64,000 nt of DNA from a candidate division Zixibacteria bacterium HGW-Zixibacteria-1 (GCA_002838945.1 PGXB01000016.1:28282-92281); one strand, 5' to 3'. Numbered from the stretch's first letter, positions 1-10,800 are shown. Numbers and translations: made by a program. Notes: generated from the sequence alone by a model not told the origin.

Positions 1-2
1 AG

Positions 3-755
3 AATATCCCGGTGCGAACCGAAATCGGCCGCAGAATAAGAAGGGCCTTTCTGCCGCGCGACGAAAATTACCGGCTGCTGGTGGCCGATTATTCACAGAT
101 CGAGCTGCGGATACTTGCACATTTTTCCGACGATAAGACGCTGATCCAGGCTTTCAAGAACAATGAGGACATTCATGCCCGAACAGCTGCCGAGGTGTAT
201 GGTGTCGATATGAAGAAAGTGACACCGGAGATGCGGCGCGCCGCCAAAACCGCCAATTTTGCGGTCATTTATGGGGTCAGCGCCTATGGGCTTTCGATGC
301 AGTCGGAACTGGATGTGGCTCAATCCAAAGAATTTATTGAGACCTATTTTTCACGCTATCCCGGAATCAAAAAATATATGGAAGAAACCAAACAATTTGC
401 GCGGGATAATGGATATGTGACGACGTTATTCAATCGAATCAGGTATCTGCCCGAAATTAACGCCAAAAATTTCCAGGTGCGCCAGTTTGCCGAAAGGACC
501 GCCATAAACACGCCGATACAGGGCACCGCCGCCGACATGATTAAATTGGCCATGATTGATATTTATGGAAAAATATCCGGGATGAAATCGAAGATGATTC
601 TGCAGGTGCATGATGAATTGATTTTCGACGCACACAAAGACGAGATAGATAAGTTGCGAAATATTGTAAGAGACGGCATGGAAAAAGCGGTTAGCTTAAA
701 GGTCCCGATTGTGGCCGATATGGGGGTCGGCGACAACTGGCTGGAAGCGAAATAG
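3..755 (+). CDS. polA: DNA polymerase I, C-terminal part (5' end outside window)
   Basis: Template-directed DNA synthesis in repair and Okazaki-fragment processing. The reading frame is open to the left edge, and the first in-frame residues (NIPVRTEIGRR) match the family's palm region, so the GTG at 12 is not a real start. Family A motifs are visible in order: motif A (DYSQIELRILAHFS), the O-helix motif B (RRAAKTANFAVIYG) with its Lys, Phe and Tyr, and motif C (QVHDELIF). About 250 of the usual 850-950 residues are present. The stop lies 3 bp before coaE, so the two are probably co-transcribed, an order common in bacteria. No anomaly is seen in the visible part. Confidence 0.97.
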   Translation, partial: NIPVRTEIGRRIRRAFLPRDENYRLLVADYSQIELRILAHFSDDKTLIQAFKNNEDIHARTAAEVYGVDMKKVTPEMRRAAKTANFAVIYGVSAYGLSMQSELDVAQSKEFIETYFSRYPGIKKYMEETKQFARDNGYVTTLFNRIRYLPEINAKNFQVRQFAERTAINTPIQGTAADMIKLAMIDIYGKISGMKSKMILQVHDELIFDAHKDEIDKLRNIVRDGMEKAVSLKVPIVADMGVGDNWLEAK

Positions 756-758
756 GGA

Positions 759-1358
759 ATGCTGATAGGTATCACCGGACAAATCGGGTCAGGGAAGACC
801 GAAGCGGCGAAGATTTTCGCCAAATACGGAGCCTATGTCATATCGGCCGACAAGATAGGCCGGGATGTGGTCGAAAACAGCCCTGTCGTTCTGAAAAAGC
901 TTATCAGGGCATTTGGGCAAGAAATACTGACTCCTTCCGGTAAATTAAGAAGAAAATACCTGGCTCGTCTGGCCTTTGCCGACAGCAACCATAAGGATAA
1001 GCTCAATCGTATCGTCCATCCGGTTCTCCTGAAGGAACTTGGACGTCAAAGCAGGGCAGCTCTTAAGAAGTATAAAATTGTCATAATTGATGCGGCCCTG
1101 CTGCTGGATTGGGGTTGGGATAAAATGGTTGACTTGACTATTGTCGTTCATTCCACGGACAGGGCCAAAATTTCCCGTCTGGTAGAAAAAGGATATACCA
1201 TGGAGGAGGCAAAAATGCGGCTGCGTTCGCAGTTGAAATTGGCCGAATTCAGGGCTCGTGCCGACATAATAATACAAAACAATAAATCTCTTAGTTCTCT
1301 TGAACTTAGAATAAAGAAAATCCTTCAAAATGTCATCCCGAAAAGGGTTGACTGTTGA
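759..1358 (+). CDS. coaE: Dephospho-CoA kinase
   Basis: Last step of coenzyme A synthesis: ATP-dependent phosphorylation of the 3'-hydroxyl of dephospho-CoA, in the cytoplasm. The 199-residue length is typical. The P-loop GITGQIGSGKT is at residues 4-14, followed by the family's SADKIGRDV segment (usually DAD/xAD) and the DAALLLDWGWDKMVD region (the 'PLLFE' counterpart). A late RARADIIIQNN segment matches the conserved RADxVIxN of CoaE. The gene starts 3 bp after polA. The downstream transketolase could start inside its 3' end, but a better start lies 67 bp further on. Confidence 0.95.
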   Translation: MLIGITGQIGSGKTEAAKIFAKYGAYVISADKIGRDVVENSPVVLKKLIRAFGQEILTPSGKLRRKYLARLAFADSNHKDKLNRIVHPVLLKELGRQSRAALKKYKIVIIDAALLLDWGWDKMVDLTIVVHSTDRAKISRLVEKGYTMEEAKMRLRSQLKLAEFRARADIIIQNNKSLSSLELRIKKILQNVIPKRVDC

Positions 1359-1425
1359 ATCTCAAACTGATATATTCCCCGAAGAAGTAAGTTACGAAAT
1401 TCACAAAGTACGAGTTGGAGGTAAA

Positions 1426-3435
1426 ATGCCGCTTATAGACTCAAAATCCGGCAGTATTATCAAAGAATACTCGATAGATGAGTTGAAGAAAATGGCCAAT
1501 CGCATGCGCGGATTGGATATGATTTCATTATGTTCGGCCAAATCCGGGCATTCGGGCGGGACACTCTCGATGATGGACATCCTCGCTGTTCTGTATTTGA
1601 AAATCGCCCGGCATGATCCGAAAAATCCATCATGGATCGGCCGCGACCGCATCATCTGGTCGGCCGGTCACAAGGCTCCGGCCCTGTATGTTTCTCTGGC
1701 GGTTTCGGGATATTTCGCCGAAACGGAACTGGCTAAGTTGAGAATGCTCGGCTCCCCTTTGCAGGGGCATCCGCATCACAAAGATTTACCCGGCGTGGAG
1801 ATTTCATCGGGATCTCTCGGTCAGGGGATGTCGGTTGGTGTCGGAATTGCCCTGGCCGCCAGGCTGAATAAAAGCGACCATCGTGTCTTTACCATAACAT
1901 CGGACGGCGAGCATCAGGAAGGTTCGATATGGGAAGCGGCGATGGAAGCGGGAAACTTCAAGCTCAATAATTTCATAAATATCCTTGATCTCAATCGCCT
2001 GCAAATAGACGGTTATACCAAGGATGTACAATGTCTGGACCCGATTGCGGACAAGTATCGCGCCTTCAACTGGAACGTCATTGAAGTTGACGGCCATGAT
2101 ATTCCGGCGCTTGTAAAGGCTTTTGAAGCTGCCTGTAATTCAAAGGATAAACCGACGTTGATACTGGCGCACACGATCAAGGGCAAAGGGGTCAGCTTTA
2201 TGGAAGATGTGGCCGGCTGGCACGGCAAGCCGCCGAATCAGGAAGAAATGAAGAAGGCCCTGGCCGAGCTGGGATTATCGGATGCCTTCGATATCGATAA
2301 ATTCTTCAAAGTCGGCAGTGATCACCAGGCCGAAGTTGAGAAACGTCTTGAGGCGAAACTGCCCAAATTCTCCAATAATTTCTGGTGGAACAAGCAGCCC
2401 AATATGAAAACCGAAATGGATCCGACCCGTAAAGGTCTGGGCCGGGCTCTTGATCAATATGGTGATGATGAGCGCATCGTCTGCATCGGGGCCGATATTT
2501 CCGATTCAATCACGATCTCCGATTTTTACAAAAATCATCCGGAAAGAAAAAATCGCTGGATTTCTGTCGGTGTCGCCGAGCAGGGCGGGACAACCGTTGC
2601 GGCCGGGCTGGCCAAAGAAGGGAAGATTCCGGTTTTTGGCACCTATGGCGTCTTCTCATCGGCCCGAAATTTGGATCAATTGCGTGTCTCAGTTTGCTAT
2701 GCCGACTTTAATGTCCTTATTGTCGGCGCCCATGGTGGTGTTTCGGTTGGTCCGGACGGAGCGACCCATCAGGAACTGGAAGCCCTTTTCCAGATGTGCG
2801 GTCTGCCCAATATGCGCGTGGGAGTACCGATTGATTCCGTGGAGACGAAGAAAATGACGCATGCCATGCTTTTCGATATTGTCGGTCCGAAATACATCCG
2901 GTTCGCCCGCGAGGCCACGCCGATTGTCTCGGATGATAAGACGCCATTTAAATTCGGGGTGGCCAATATTTATCGTTTCCGCGGCGAGAAAGAGATGTTC
3001 AAGGACGCCTTTGATATCAAACTTTCAACCGATTATGTCAATGAAAATGAGGACCTGACGATTATATCATGCGGTCCCGAAGCGGCCGAATCGCTGCGGG
3101 CCGCCTGGATTCTTAAGAAGGACTATAATATCGAGACCCGCGTCATCAATATGCACACCGTCAAGCCGCTGGATAAAGAAGCCATCGTGAAAGCCGCCCG
3201 TGAAACCGGGGCAATCATTACTGCCGAGGAACATCAAATCGGGGGGCTGGGCAATCTGGTGGCCGCGGCTGTCCTGGATGGAGCTTCATCAGACGGGAAA
3301 TTGCTGCCGTTCGGTATGGTCGGCGTGAAGGATCGCTTTGGTGAATCGGGTATGCCGTGGCAGTTGATTAAGGAATTCGAAGTTGCCGCGGAGCATATCG
3401 CCGATAAGGCCAGGAAACTTTTGAACCTGGGTTAA
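1426..3435 (+). CDS. tkt: Transketolase
   Basis: Thiamine-diphosphate enzyme that moves two-carbon units between sugar phosphates in the non-oxidative pentose phosphate pathway. The product is 669 residues, the normal full length, with the TPP-binding N-domain (KSGHSGGTLSMMDILAVLY; SDGEHQEGSIWEAAM; LDLNRLQIDG), the pyrimidine-binding domain (GADISDS; VAEQGGTTVAAGLA; HGGVSVGPDGATHQ) and the C-terminal domain (ISCGPEAAESL; EEHQIGGLGNLV). The frame is open back to an ATG at 1330 inside coaE. I chose ATG 1426 because GGAGG (1417-1421) sits 4 nt upstream and the extra 32 residues have no counterpart in the family. It probably shares a transcript with coaE and the aminotransferase. A transketolase-like dihydroxyacetone synthase is a less likely alternative. 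Confidence 0.93.
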   Translation: MPLIDSKSGSIIKEYSIDELKKMANRMRGLDMISLCSAKSGHSGGTLSMMDILAVLYLKIARHDPKNPSWIGRDRIIWSAGHKAPALYVSLAVSGYFAETELAKLRMLGSPLQGHPHHKDLPGVEISSGSLGQGMSVGVGIALAARLNKSDHRVFTITSDGEHQEGSIWEAAMEAGNFKLNNFINILDLNRLQIDGYTKDVQCLDPIADKYRAFNWNVIEVDGHDIPALVKAFEAACNSKDKPTLILAHTIKGKGVSFMEDVAGWHGKPPNQEEMKKALAELGLSDAFDIDKFFKVGSDHQAEVEKRLEAKLPKFSNNFWWNKQPNMKTEMDPTRKGLGRALDQYGDDERIVCIGADISDSITISDFYKNHPERKNRWISVGVAEQGGTTVAAGLAKEGKIPVFGTYGVFSSARNLDQLRVSVCYADFNVLIVGAHGGVSVGPDGATHQELEALFQMCGLPNMRVGVPIDSVETKKMTHAMLFDIVGPKYIRFAREATPIVSDDKTPFKFGVANIYRFRGEKEMFKDAFDIKLSTDYVNENEDLTIISCGPEAAESLRAAWILKKDYNIETRVINMHTVKPLDKEAIVKAARETGAIITAEEHQIGGLGNLVAAAVLDGASSDGKLLPFGMVGVKDRFGESGMPWQLIKEFEVAAEHIADKARKLLNLG

Positions 3436-3469
3436 GTTGGAAATATTAAGACAGATATAGGAGTATGGG

Positions 3470-4636
3470 ATGAAGTTCGCAGAACGCATGAAGCGGCTTG
3501 GAACCGAGACGGCTTTTGAAGTTCTGGTCAGAGCCAAACAGCTCGAAGCCAAGGGTAAGGATGTAGTGCATCTTGAAATCGGTGAGCCCGATTTCGCTAC
3601 GCCCCGGTATATTACCGATGCCGCGATCAAGGCTCTGAATGATGGATACACCCATTATAACCCGGCCCCGGGTTATCCGGAAGTTCGCAAAATCATCTCC
3701 GACGAGATCAATCGAACCCGCGGAATTAAGACGAAACCGGAGCAGGTGGTTATCACCCCCGGCGGCAAGCCGATAATGTTTTTTGTTATTTATGCACTGG
3801 TTGATGCCGGCGATGAAGTCATTTACCCCAATCCCGGGTTCCCCATTTATGAATCGCTGATAAATTTCGTCAATGCCAAACCGGTGCCGATTCCGCTCCG
3901 GGAGGAAAATGATTTCAGGCTGGATGTCAAAGAACTTAAGTCGCTGGTGACTCCAAAAACGAAATTGATGATTATCAATTCGCCCCAGAATCCGACCGGC
4001 GGCGTCTTGACGCATGACGATCTCGAGGAAATTGTCCGTATCGCCGTGGAAAATGATATCTGGATTCTCTCGGACGAGATTTACTCCCGCATCATTTATG
4101 AGGCCAGATTTGAATCTTTGACGCAATTTCCGGGCGCGCAGGAACGTACGGTCATCCTGGACGGCATGTCCAAAACGTATGCCATGACCGGCTGGCGCCT
4201 GGGATACGGTGTCATGAATGAAGCGCTGGCGGCCGCGGTGGCCCGCCTGCAGACAAACTGCACGTCGTGTACGGCGGCCTTTTCGCAAATCGCCATGGGC
4301 GCCGCGATCACCGGCCCTCAGGGAGAATCCGAGAAAATGGTGGCGGAATTCAAGAAACGGCGCGATGTCATCGTGGATGGTCTTAATGGCATAGATGGTA
4401 TCACCTGCAGGAGACCTCTTGGTGCATTCTATGTTTTTCCCAATATCAAGGCGCTGGGGAAAACTTCGAAGCAGATGGAGGAGTTGCTTCTTGAAGAATA
4501 TGGCGTCGCGGCTCTGGCGGGGACATCATTCGGGAAGTACGGCGAAGGGTATCTTCGTTTTTCCTACGCGAATTCGGTCGAAAACATCAAAAAAGCAATT
4601 GCGAGAGTGGCCGAAGCCGCGATGAAAATTGGCTGA
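3470..4636 (+). CDS. Class I/II pyridoxal-phosphate aminotransferase (aspartate aminotransferase-like)
   Basis: PLP-dependent amino-group transfer, probably an aspartate or broad-specificity aminotransferase of the AspB/AAT I-gamma type. The 388-residue length is typical. Visible fold-type I features are the substrate-side LEIGEPDFATP near residue 40, the PLP-contacting INSPQNPTGG (Asn) near 172, LSDEIYS with the conserved Asp and Tyr near 205, and the Schiff-base lysine in DGMSKTYAMTGWRLGY near 235. An AGGAG sequence lies 6 nt upstream of the ATG. The gene follows transketolase by 34 bp. A long stem with a T-run follows at 4662-4715 and probably ends this housekeeping transcript. Exact substrate cannot be read from the sequence. 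Confidence 0.93.
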   Translation: MKFAERMKRLGTETAFEVLVRAKQLEAKGKDVVHLEIGEPDFATPRYITDAAIKALNDGYTHYNPAPGYPEVRKIISDEINRTRGIKTKPEQVVITPGGKPIMFFVIYALVDAGDEVIYPNPGFPIYESLINFVNAKPVPIPLREENDFRLDVKELKSLVTPKTKLMIINSPQNPTGGVLTHDDLEEIVRIAVENDIWILSDEIYSRIIYEARFESLTQFPGAQERTVILDGMSKTYAMTGWRLGYGVMNEALAAAVARLQTNCTSCTAAFSQIAMGAAITGPQGESEKMVAEFKKRRDVIVDGLNGIDGITCRRPLGAFYVFPNIKALGKTSKQMEELLLEEYGVAALAGTSFGKYGEGYLRFSYANSVENIKKAIARVAEAAMKIG

Positions 4637-4661
4637 ACCGCTTAATTATTTATAAAATATT

Positions 4662-4716
4662 CCGATTTTTATACTGGATGTGGAATAAAAAGTATAAAAA
4701 TCGGATTGTTTTTTTG
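4662..4716 (+). terminator. Rho-independent terminator after the aminotransferase gene
   Basis: Arms 4662-4675 (CCGATTTTTATACT) and 4691-4704 (AGTATAAAAATCGG) are perfect reverse complements of 14 bp around a 15-nt loop, followed by ATTG and a run of T. The stem is A/T-rich, so it is long rather than GC-strong. Confidence 0.7.
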
Positions 4717-4745
4717 TTGACAATATTTTTGCTGAAATCTAACTT
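4717..4745 (+). promoter_or_regulatory. Candidate sigma-70-type promoter for the TonB-receptor operon
   Basis: A consensus -35 box TTGACA (4717-4722) is followed after 17 bp by a weak -10 candidate TAACTT (4740-4745). The -35 box lies immediately after the upstream terminator's T-run. The weak -10 keeps confidence low. Confidence 0.3.
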
Positions 4746-4967
4746 ACTTGCGGCGTATATATTTACAGTGAAGAAGGCCTTTCAATACGGGCGCTTCAGG
4801 CTTTTTGTGGATAGTGATAAAGCTAAGATTTATTTGGAAAATATAATGTAAGCCTAAACATTATTATCGGATTAGCAGCACAAGGAGGTGAGAGGAAGAG
4901 AGAAAAAAACCTTTTCTGTTTTTCCCTGGGAAAATTCAATTTTTAAAACCAAAGGAGGTTATAGAAA

Positions 4968-7877
4968 TTGGTTAAAAAACTTTTTTCTATGGCGATAATG
5001 CTTGGTCTGACACTTGGATTACTGCTGCCGCAGGCGATCCTTGCCGGTGTCACGGGTAAGATCTCCGGTGTCGTGGCCGATACCGAGACCGGTGAGCCTC
5101 TTCCCGGCGTAGCAGTATCAGTAGTCGGGACCAAGCAGGGCGCTTTGACCGATGAAAATGGTGAATACTATATTCTGAATGTTCCGGTAGGAACATATAC
5201 GGTCAAAGCATCACTGATTGGTTTTGCCCCTGTTGATATTACCAACGTCGGCGTTTCCGCTGATTTGACGGCGTACACTGATTTTACTCTGTCCAAGGAA
5301 GCGCTTGATCTGGGCAAAACAATCGTGGTTAAAGCCGAAAGACCTCTTGTCACCAAAGATAAGACTACCACAGTCAATATCGTGTCAAGAGATGAGCTGC
5401 AGCAAATGCCGGTCAGAGGATATGACCAGGTCGTGGGTCTGCAGAACAGCGTTGTACGTATGAATTCCAACGTTGATATACGTCAGCGCGGTGGTCGTGA
5501 ATCATTGGCCAATGGGCCGGAAATTAACCTGCGCGGCGGCCGTCCGTCCGAGGTAGCCTACTATGTCGATGGCTTCTCGCAGCAGGATCCGCTGTCGGGT
5601 ATATCGACAGCCAACATCAATAACAATGCTATTAAGGAGGTAAAGGTTACATCAGGCGCCTTCTCGGCGGAATACGGACATGTGGCGTCAGGAATTGTGA
5701 ACGTAGTGACCAATTCCGGTTCTGATGAATACCATGGCAACCTCGAATTGATAAGTGACAATCCGGCCACCGTGGTCGGCTATGACAGCTATGACCAGAA
5801 CTGGTATTCGGGCGACTTCAGCGGCCCCATTCCGGGTCTGGAGAAGGCATATTTCTTCGTCTCAGGCGAGCGGCGCTGGATGGCCGATCGGACGCCTTCC
5901 GTTACCACGAAGGACGTTTATGAAAAATTCGGCCTGGCGCAGTATTTTGATGAGCCGCAGAGACTGCCGAACAATTTCCTTAAGGGCTGGTCCTACCAGG
6001 GCAAGCTTGATTTCCAGCTTAAAGAGAACATCAAGCTGGCCTTTAATGGAAACGGTTCCTATGATAAGTGGCAGGAATACCGCCATTATTTCCTTAATCC
6101 GGCTTTTATCGATCAAGTCGAGCATACGCCGATGTACATCGACAAGAACTACGGTATCAATGCCAAGATGACTCATACGCTTAACCCCGAAACATACTAT
6201 AACCTGAGCGTCTCGTATTTCATGACGGAAAGAACGCGCGGCGACGGCGTCTTGTTCGAAAATTATCTGGATTATGAAAGAACCAATGCGAATCCGGAAT
6301 ATGATTTTCATAATCTGTTCCGCGAAGGCGACAGCCTGACGGCCAGCGATTTCAATCCGGCCGATACCGGTGATGTGGATACTTTTGTCACTTTCTATGA
6401 ATCGTACTGGCAGAATTTCCTGCATCGGAAATCGTCATATATCGGAGTCAAGGGCGACCTGACCAGTCAGGTAACCCGCGCTCATACACTCCAATTCGGA
6501 TTCGATTTCCAGCGTCATACACTGCGCTATTTCGAAAATCTGAACTCGACCCAGGGATTCCTGTCGGAACGCGTCAACCGTTATGGTTTTGATTCTCTCG
6601 GCAATGAATCCGACAGTCAAGACTTCATGAATAATACCAAGCACCCGATCAACCTGGGTGTATATCTTCAGGACCGCTTCGAATGGCGCGATTTCGTGGT
6701 CAATGCCGGAGTCCGCTTTGATTATTTCGATTACAAGGCGGAACGTTTGAGAAACCTGAGCAATCCCTTTGATCCGAATAACACCGAGGACGCGAATAGC
6801 GGGACGATTCAGCTTTCGGATCTGGAAGCCAGCAAAAAGTTCACCCGGGTATCGCCGCGTCTGGGCATATCATTCCCCGTCAGCGACCAGACCCAGGTTT
6901 ACATGAACTATGGCAAGTTCTATCAGCGTCCCGATCTGGTCAGACTTTATGCCGGATACGACTTCCTTGAAGCGCGCGTCGGCGCCGGGTCTTATTATCC
7001 TTTCCCGAGTCCGAATCTGGAACCGGAAAAGATTACGCAGTATGAATTCGGTATCACGCGCCAGCTTGGGGAATTTACCGCTATCGATATAGCGGCATAT
7101 TACAAGGATGTCGAGGGATTGACCCAGATTTATCATCAGGCGGCCATTCCTTATGCCTATGATTTCTTTGCCAATGCCGATTATGGCACGATCAAAGGTG
7201 TCGATTTCAACTTGACCATGAGACGGAACCGGAACATGAGCATTAACTTGAAGTATTCCCTAAGTTATGCCACCGGCACCGGTTCATACGCTCAGTCAAC
7301 TTACAACATCGCCTGGAAGAATTCGCAGGGTATACCCAAGACGACCAATCCGCTCGATTATGATCAGCGGCACAGTCTTATCGGTATGTTCGATCTGCGC
7401 ACGACCAAGGGTGAAGGGCCGATGCTCGGCGATATGTATCCGCTCGAAAATGTCGGCCTGAATACGATTATTCAGGTGGCCAGCGGTCTGCCTTATACGC
7501 CGATGAAGGTGTATGACGGCGTCAGCCCGAATGCTTCGGTACAGCAGGAACCGACCGGCGGTATCAATTCCGCCAATCTGGACTGGACATTCACGATTGA
7601 CATGAAACTGGAAAAGACATTCATGTTCGGCGACTACAAGTTGGTCCCGTATGTCTGGGTGAAGAATCTGCTTAATACCCAAAACGAAACGGCGGCCTAT
7701 GAAGGAACCGGTAAGGCGAATGTCTCCGGTTACCTGGAAACGGCCGAGGGCCAGGTTCGTGCTACAAATCCTGATACCGGTGAGGAATTTGCTTATAGAT
7801 ATGATCTGGGCCAGAACAACCCGAAAAACTATGCCAATCCCAGGATAATTTATCTTGGACTGAGGTTGTCATTCTGA
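4968..7877 (+). CDS. TonB-dependent receptor with N-terminal CarboxypepD_reg-like domain
   Basis: Outer-membrane gated channel that takes up a ligand, or helps export or display, using TonB energy. The product is 969 residues. It has a signal peptide (about 1-26, ending QAILA), a carboxypeptidase-regulatory-like beta-sandwich (about 28-110, GKISGVVADTETGEPLPGVAVSVVGT), a plug domain (about 125-240, with NLRGGRPSEVAYYVDG and EVKVTSGAFSAEYG) and a 22-strand-type barrel ending in an aromatic residue (LGLRLSF). The start is TTG at 4968, set by AAAGGAGG 9 nt upstream; no ATG is available nearby. It heads an operon with a large secreted protein (20 bp gap) and a PorV-like barrel. SusC-like carbohydrate receptors share this domain order, but no SusD partner follows. 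The substrate is unknown. Confidence 0.92.
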   Translation: MVKKLFSMAIMLGLTLGLLLPQAILAGVTGKISGVVADTETGEPLPGVAVSVVGTKQGALTDENGEYYILNVPVGTYTVKASLIGFAPVDITNVGVSADLTAYTDFTLSKEALDLGKTIVVKAERPLVTKDKTTTVNIVSRDELQQMPVRGYDQVVGLQNSVVRMNSNVDIRQRGGRESLANGPEINLRGGRPSEVAYYVDGFSQQDPLSGISTANINNNAIKEVKVTSGAFSAEYGHVASGIVNVVTNSGSDEYHGNLELISDNPATVVGYDSYDQNWYSGDFSGPIPGLEKAYFFVSGERRWMADRTPSVTTKDVYEKFGLAQYFDEPQRLPNNFLKGWSYQGKLDFQLKENIKLAFNGNGSYDKWQEYRHYFLNPAFIDQVEHTPMYIDKNYGINAKMTHTLNPETYYNLSVSYFMTERTRGDGVLFENYLDYERTNANPEYDFHNLFREGDSLTASDFNPADTGDVDTFVTFYESYWQNFLHRKSSYIGVKGDLTSQVTRAHTLQFGFDFQRHTLRYFENLNSTQGFLSERVNRYGFDSLGNESDSQDFMNNTKHPINLGVYLQDRFEWRDFVVNAGVRFDYFDYKAERLRNLSNPFDPNNTEDANSGTIQLSDLEASKKFTRVSPRLGISFPVSDQTQVYMNYGKFYQRPDLVRLYAGYDFLEARVGAGSYYPFPSPNLEPEKITQYEFGITRQLGEFTAIDIAAYYKDVEGLTQIYHQAAIPYAYDFFANADYGTIKGVDFNLTMRRNRNMSINLKYSLSYATGTGSYAQSTYNIAWKNSQGIPKTTNPLDYDQRHSLIGMFDLRTTKGEGPMLGDMYPLENVGLNTIIQVASGLPYTPMKVYDGVSPNASVQQEPTGGINSANLDWTFTIDMKLEKTFMFGDYKLVPYVWVKNLLNTQNETAAYEGTGKANVSGYLETAEGQVRATNPDTGEEFAYRYDLGQNNPKNYANPRIIYLGLRLSF

Positions 7878-7897
7878 GCATGATAAGGAGTAATGAA

Positions 7898-10800
7898 ATG
7901 AAAATAAAATATTTAGTCTGTGTTATTGTGCTCCTTTTTGCTCTGTCGTCTGTGGCGGCACCGCCTGCCGGCAGACTGCCCATGGCATATAAAGGCAGTG
8001 CAGCAATGCGGGTAGATAACACAACATATATCGATGCCAACCGCATCCTTATGTTTGTCACCAACCACGGCAACTTCGGCCGGGATTTATCCGACCTGTT
8101 CGGATATGATTACGGAACCTGGTTCCCGTACACCGGCGATACCGCCGACATTGGCGGCAATATCGACAAGGCCGGTGACTTCTCTCCTTACTATGCCGGC
8201 GGATTGTGGATTGGGGCCATCGATTCGGCGTCTGATTCAGCCCTGGTCATAATTTCCGAATATAGTGACGAGTATGTTCCGGGGCCGATGGTCGGGGGTA
8301 CCTTCCAGGAGGATGGCCCGGCATTTAAGGTCTACAAGTTGTTTCGGGACAGTCTTGCAAATAATCCCAATCAGGCCTACCTGGATTACCTGGCCAATGC
8401 CATCGGTCAGGGCGCCCCGTATCTGGTGACCAACGAGGGCGACACCATTCCGGATATGATCGGTGATCAGATGTGCTGGTCGGTTTTCAATGATGCTGAT
8501 CCTGATCAACATGTCAATGATGCCGGTTGGACGAGTCCTCTCGGAATCGAAGTCAGAAATACTACTTTTGCCTTTGATAGACAGGGTTCGCTGGGCAATA
8601 TCGTGATTATCCGGCTCCATGTGTTTAACAAAGGCAATCGTGTCCTCAAGAACTGCTATTTCTCGATATGGTCGGATCCCGACCTGGGCAGCGCCGGTGA
8701 TGACCTGGTCGGCTGCGACACCACGCTTGGTCTTGGTTATGTGTATAACGATTCCAATAATGACAGCCAGTATGGTGAAGCGCCGCCGGCGCTTGGTATC
8801 GACTTTTTCCAGGGTCCGCTTGTTGCGGGTAATCCGACCGATACCGCTTTTATGTGGGGTGATACTATCCCCGGATTTAGGAATCTGGGAATGACTTCGT
8901 TTAATAAGTATATCAACGGTACCGACCCGGATAATAATGATGAAACTTATTATTATATGCGCGGTTTGAATCGTGATGGTACCAATTATATTTATAATGG
9001 CCAAGTATTGAAGTTCGTCCATACCGGTAATCCCGTCACCGAAAGCGGCGACCTCGATATCGCTCCGGCCGACCGCCGCTGGATGCAGAGCACCGGCCCG
9101 ATCACGTTCCGGCCGGGTGACAGCACTGAAATTCTGGCCGCGATCATCGTCGGACAGGGCAACAACAATTTGAATTCAATCACTGTTGTCAAGCAGCTCG
9201 ATGATTTCGCCCAGCAGTTGTATGAAAACGGATTCAATCCGCCGAAACCGCCGGCCAGACCGGTTGTTTCGCTTACCAAACTTCATAAAGAGCTGGTTCT
9301 GACCTGGACCGACGTCTCGGAAACGGATCCGGGTGATTTCGACTTCGAAGGTTACTCGGTATGGCAGGGAACGTCCGCCTCGGGTCCGTGGACCTTGGTC
9401 AAGACCTGGGATGTCATTAATGATTATGATAAGGCCCTGGTCGATAGTTTGACCGATCTCGAAACCGGCCTTGTTCTGCCTGACATCAAGCGGGCCGTCA
9501 AGAACACCGGTTTGGCTTATTCATATACGATTGATAAGGACGCTCTTCTCAATGAGGACCTGAAAGACGTTACGACTTATTATTTCAGGGTTACCGCTTT
9601 CTCGTTCGGCTACTACTATAATGGTAAATTGGTTCCCAATCAGGACCGTTTCCTTGAGAGCCAGACGATCGTTAGGGCGCAGCCCCAGGCGGCGCCGGCC
9701 GGTATTAATTTCAGCAACAATCCTCATGACATGCTGGAAGTGACGCATGCCACCGGAGCTTCCGATGGTTACCTTGAACCGATTGTGACCGATCCCTGGG
9801 CTCTGACCGGTGATTCCTACCTGGTCGATTTCGGCCTGGATACGGTCGTCGAGGTAGATGAATATACTGACGACTATTATACCGTCGATACCACCATCGG
9901 ACCCGATACATGTGATGCCGACTGGGATGTCACCGGCGATTCTATTATAGTGTATCTTTGTGAATATTATGATTCGACTCTGGATTCATCCATCTTCCAT
10001 TCGGATACAACCACTGTTATTAGTACTTTCTGGAACGCCTATAATACGACCACCAATGACACCCTGGTTCAGAGAAACTTCAATCTCTCGGGTGATGATG
10101 CTTACCAGATTTATGACGGGTTCCAATTGAAGGTCATCGGACCTCCTCTGGCAGGCAAGCGCTATACTTATGCCGGCGCCGATCCGCCGAATCTCAGCCC
10201 GGTCGCTGTGGCCGAGCAGGATTATGAAGGCGGCCGCTGGATCACGGGTGGAAACCATGGCGGCGAAATCTTCTTCGGCGGTGTCTTTATGGAGCCGAAT
10301 TTCTGGGGGCCGACATCGCTTGATCCTATGATTGATTATCCGGTCATGGAAGTTCACTTCCGTCCGATGGCCTCCTATACCGATCTTAATGGAGATGGCG
10401 TGTATACCATCGGTGAACCGTATGTGGTCGATGATCCGAGTGAAACGCAGAATGCATTTATGTATCAGACCTTCTCAGGTGGCGCCTATCTGGGCTTTAA
10501 TCCGGTTCCATTTACGGTATGGGATGTGACCGATCCAGATAATCCGAGACAAGTCAATGTCGTTGTCCGCGATCGTGACCAGAACGGCCAGTGGGATCTT
10601 AATTATGCACCACTGGTACCGGATCCACTTTTACCGAATAATGGCGACATGCAGTATAACTATTGCTGGCTGCTGAACACCGATTATGATCCGACCGGAA
10701 CATATTATGGTGACGGCACCGGCGGAAGTATCGACTTCTGGAGCTATGCCAACGGCAATGGTGTCTGGGATGCTGCCTGGTGTCTGTGGGTCAATGACCG

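Larger units (their letters stand above)
4637..4967. other. Intergenic: terminator, candidate promoter and long leader of the TonB-receptor operon
   Basis: No gene is seen in these 331 bases. They hold a perfect 14-bp inverted repeat with a T-run (4662-4715), a TTGACA box directly after it, and a roughly 200-nt leader. The leader contains an isolated strong anti-SD match (AAGGAGGTGA, from 4882) with no open frame behind it, and then the real ribosome binding site AAAGGAGG at 4951-4958 before the TTG start. Confidence 0.6.

Noticed and set aside
1330..1425. 32-codon N-terminal extension of transketolase overlapping coaE
   Set aside because: ATG 1426 has GGAGG at the right distance, and the extension has no family counterpart.
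4882..4950. AAGGAGGTGA in the TonB-receptor leader as the start of a small gene
   Set aside because: No start codon at a proper distance opens a frame of useful length.
5862..6425. 187-codon open frame antisense to the TonB receptor
   Set aside because: It lies wholly opposite a strongly supported gene, has no recognisable domain and no ribosome site, and is typical shadow coding.
8237..9022. 261-codon open frame antisense to the large secreted protein
   Set aside because: It is complementary to a gene with a signal peptide, a ribosome site and a C-terminal module, and is a shadow frame.
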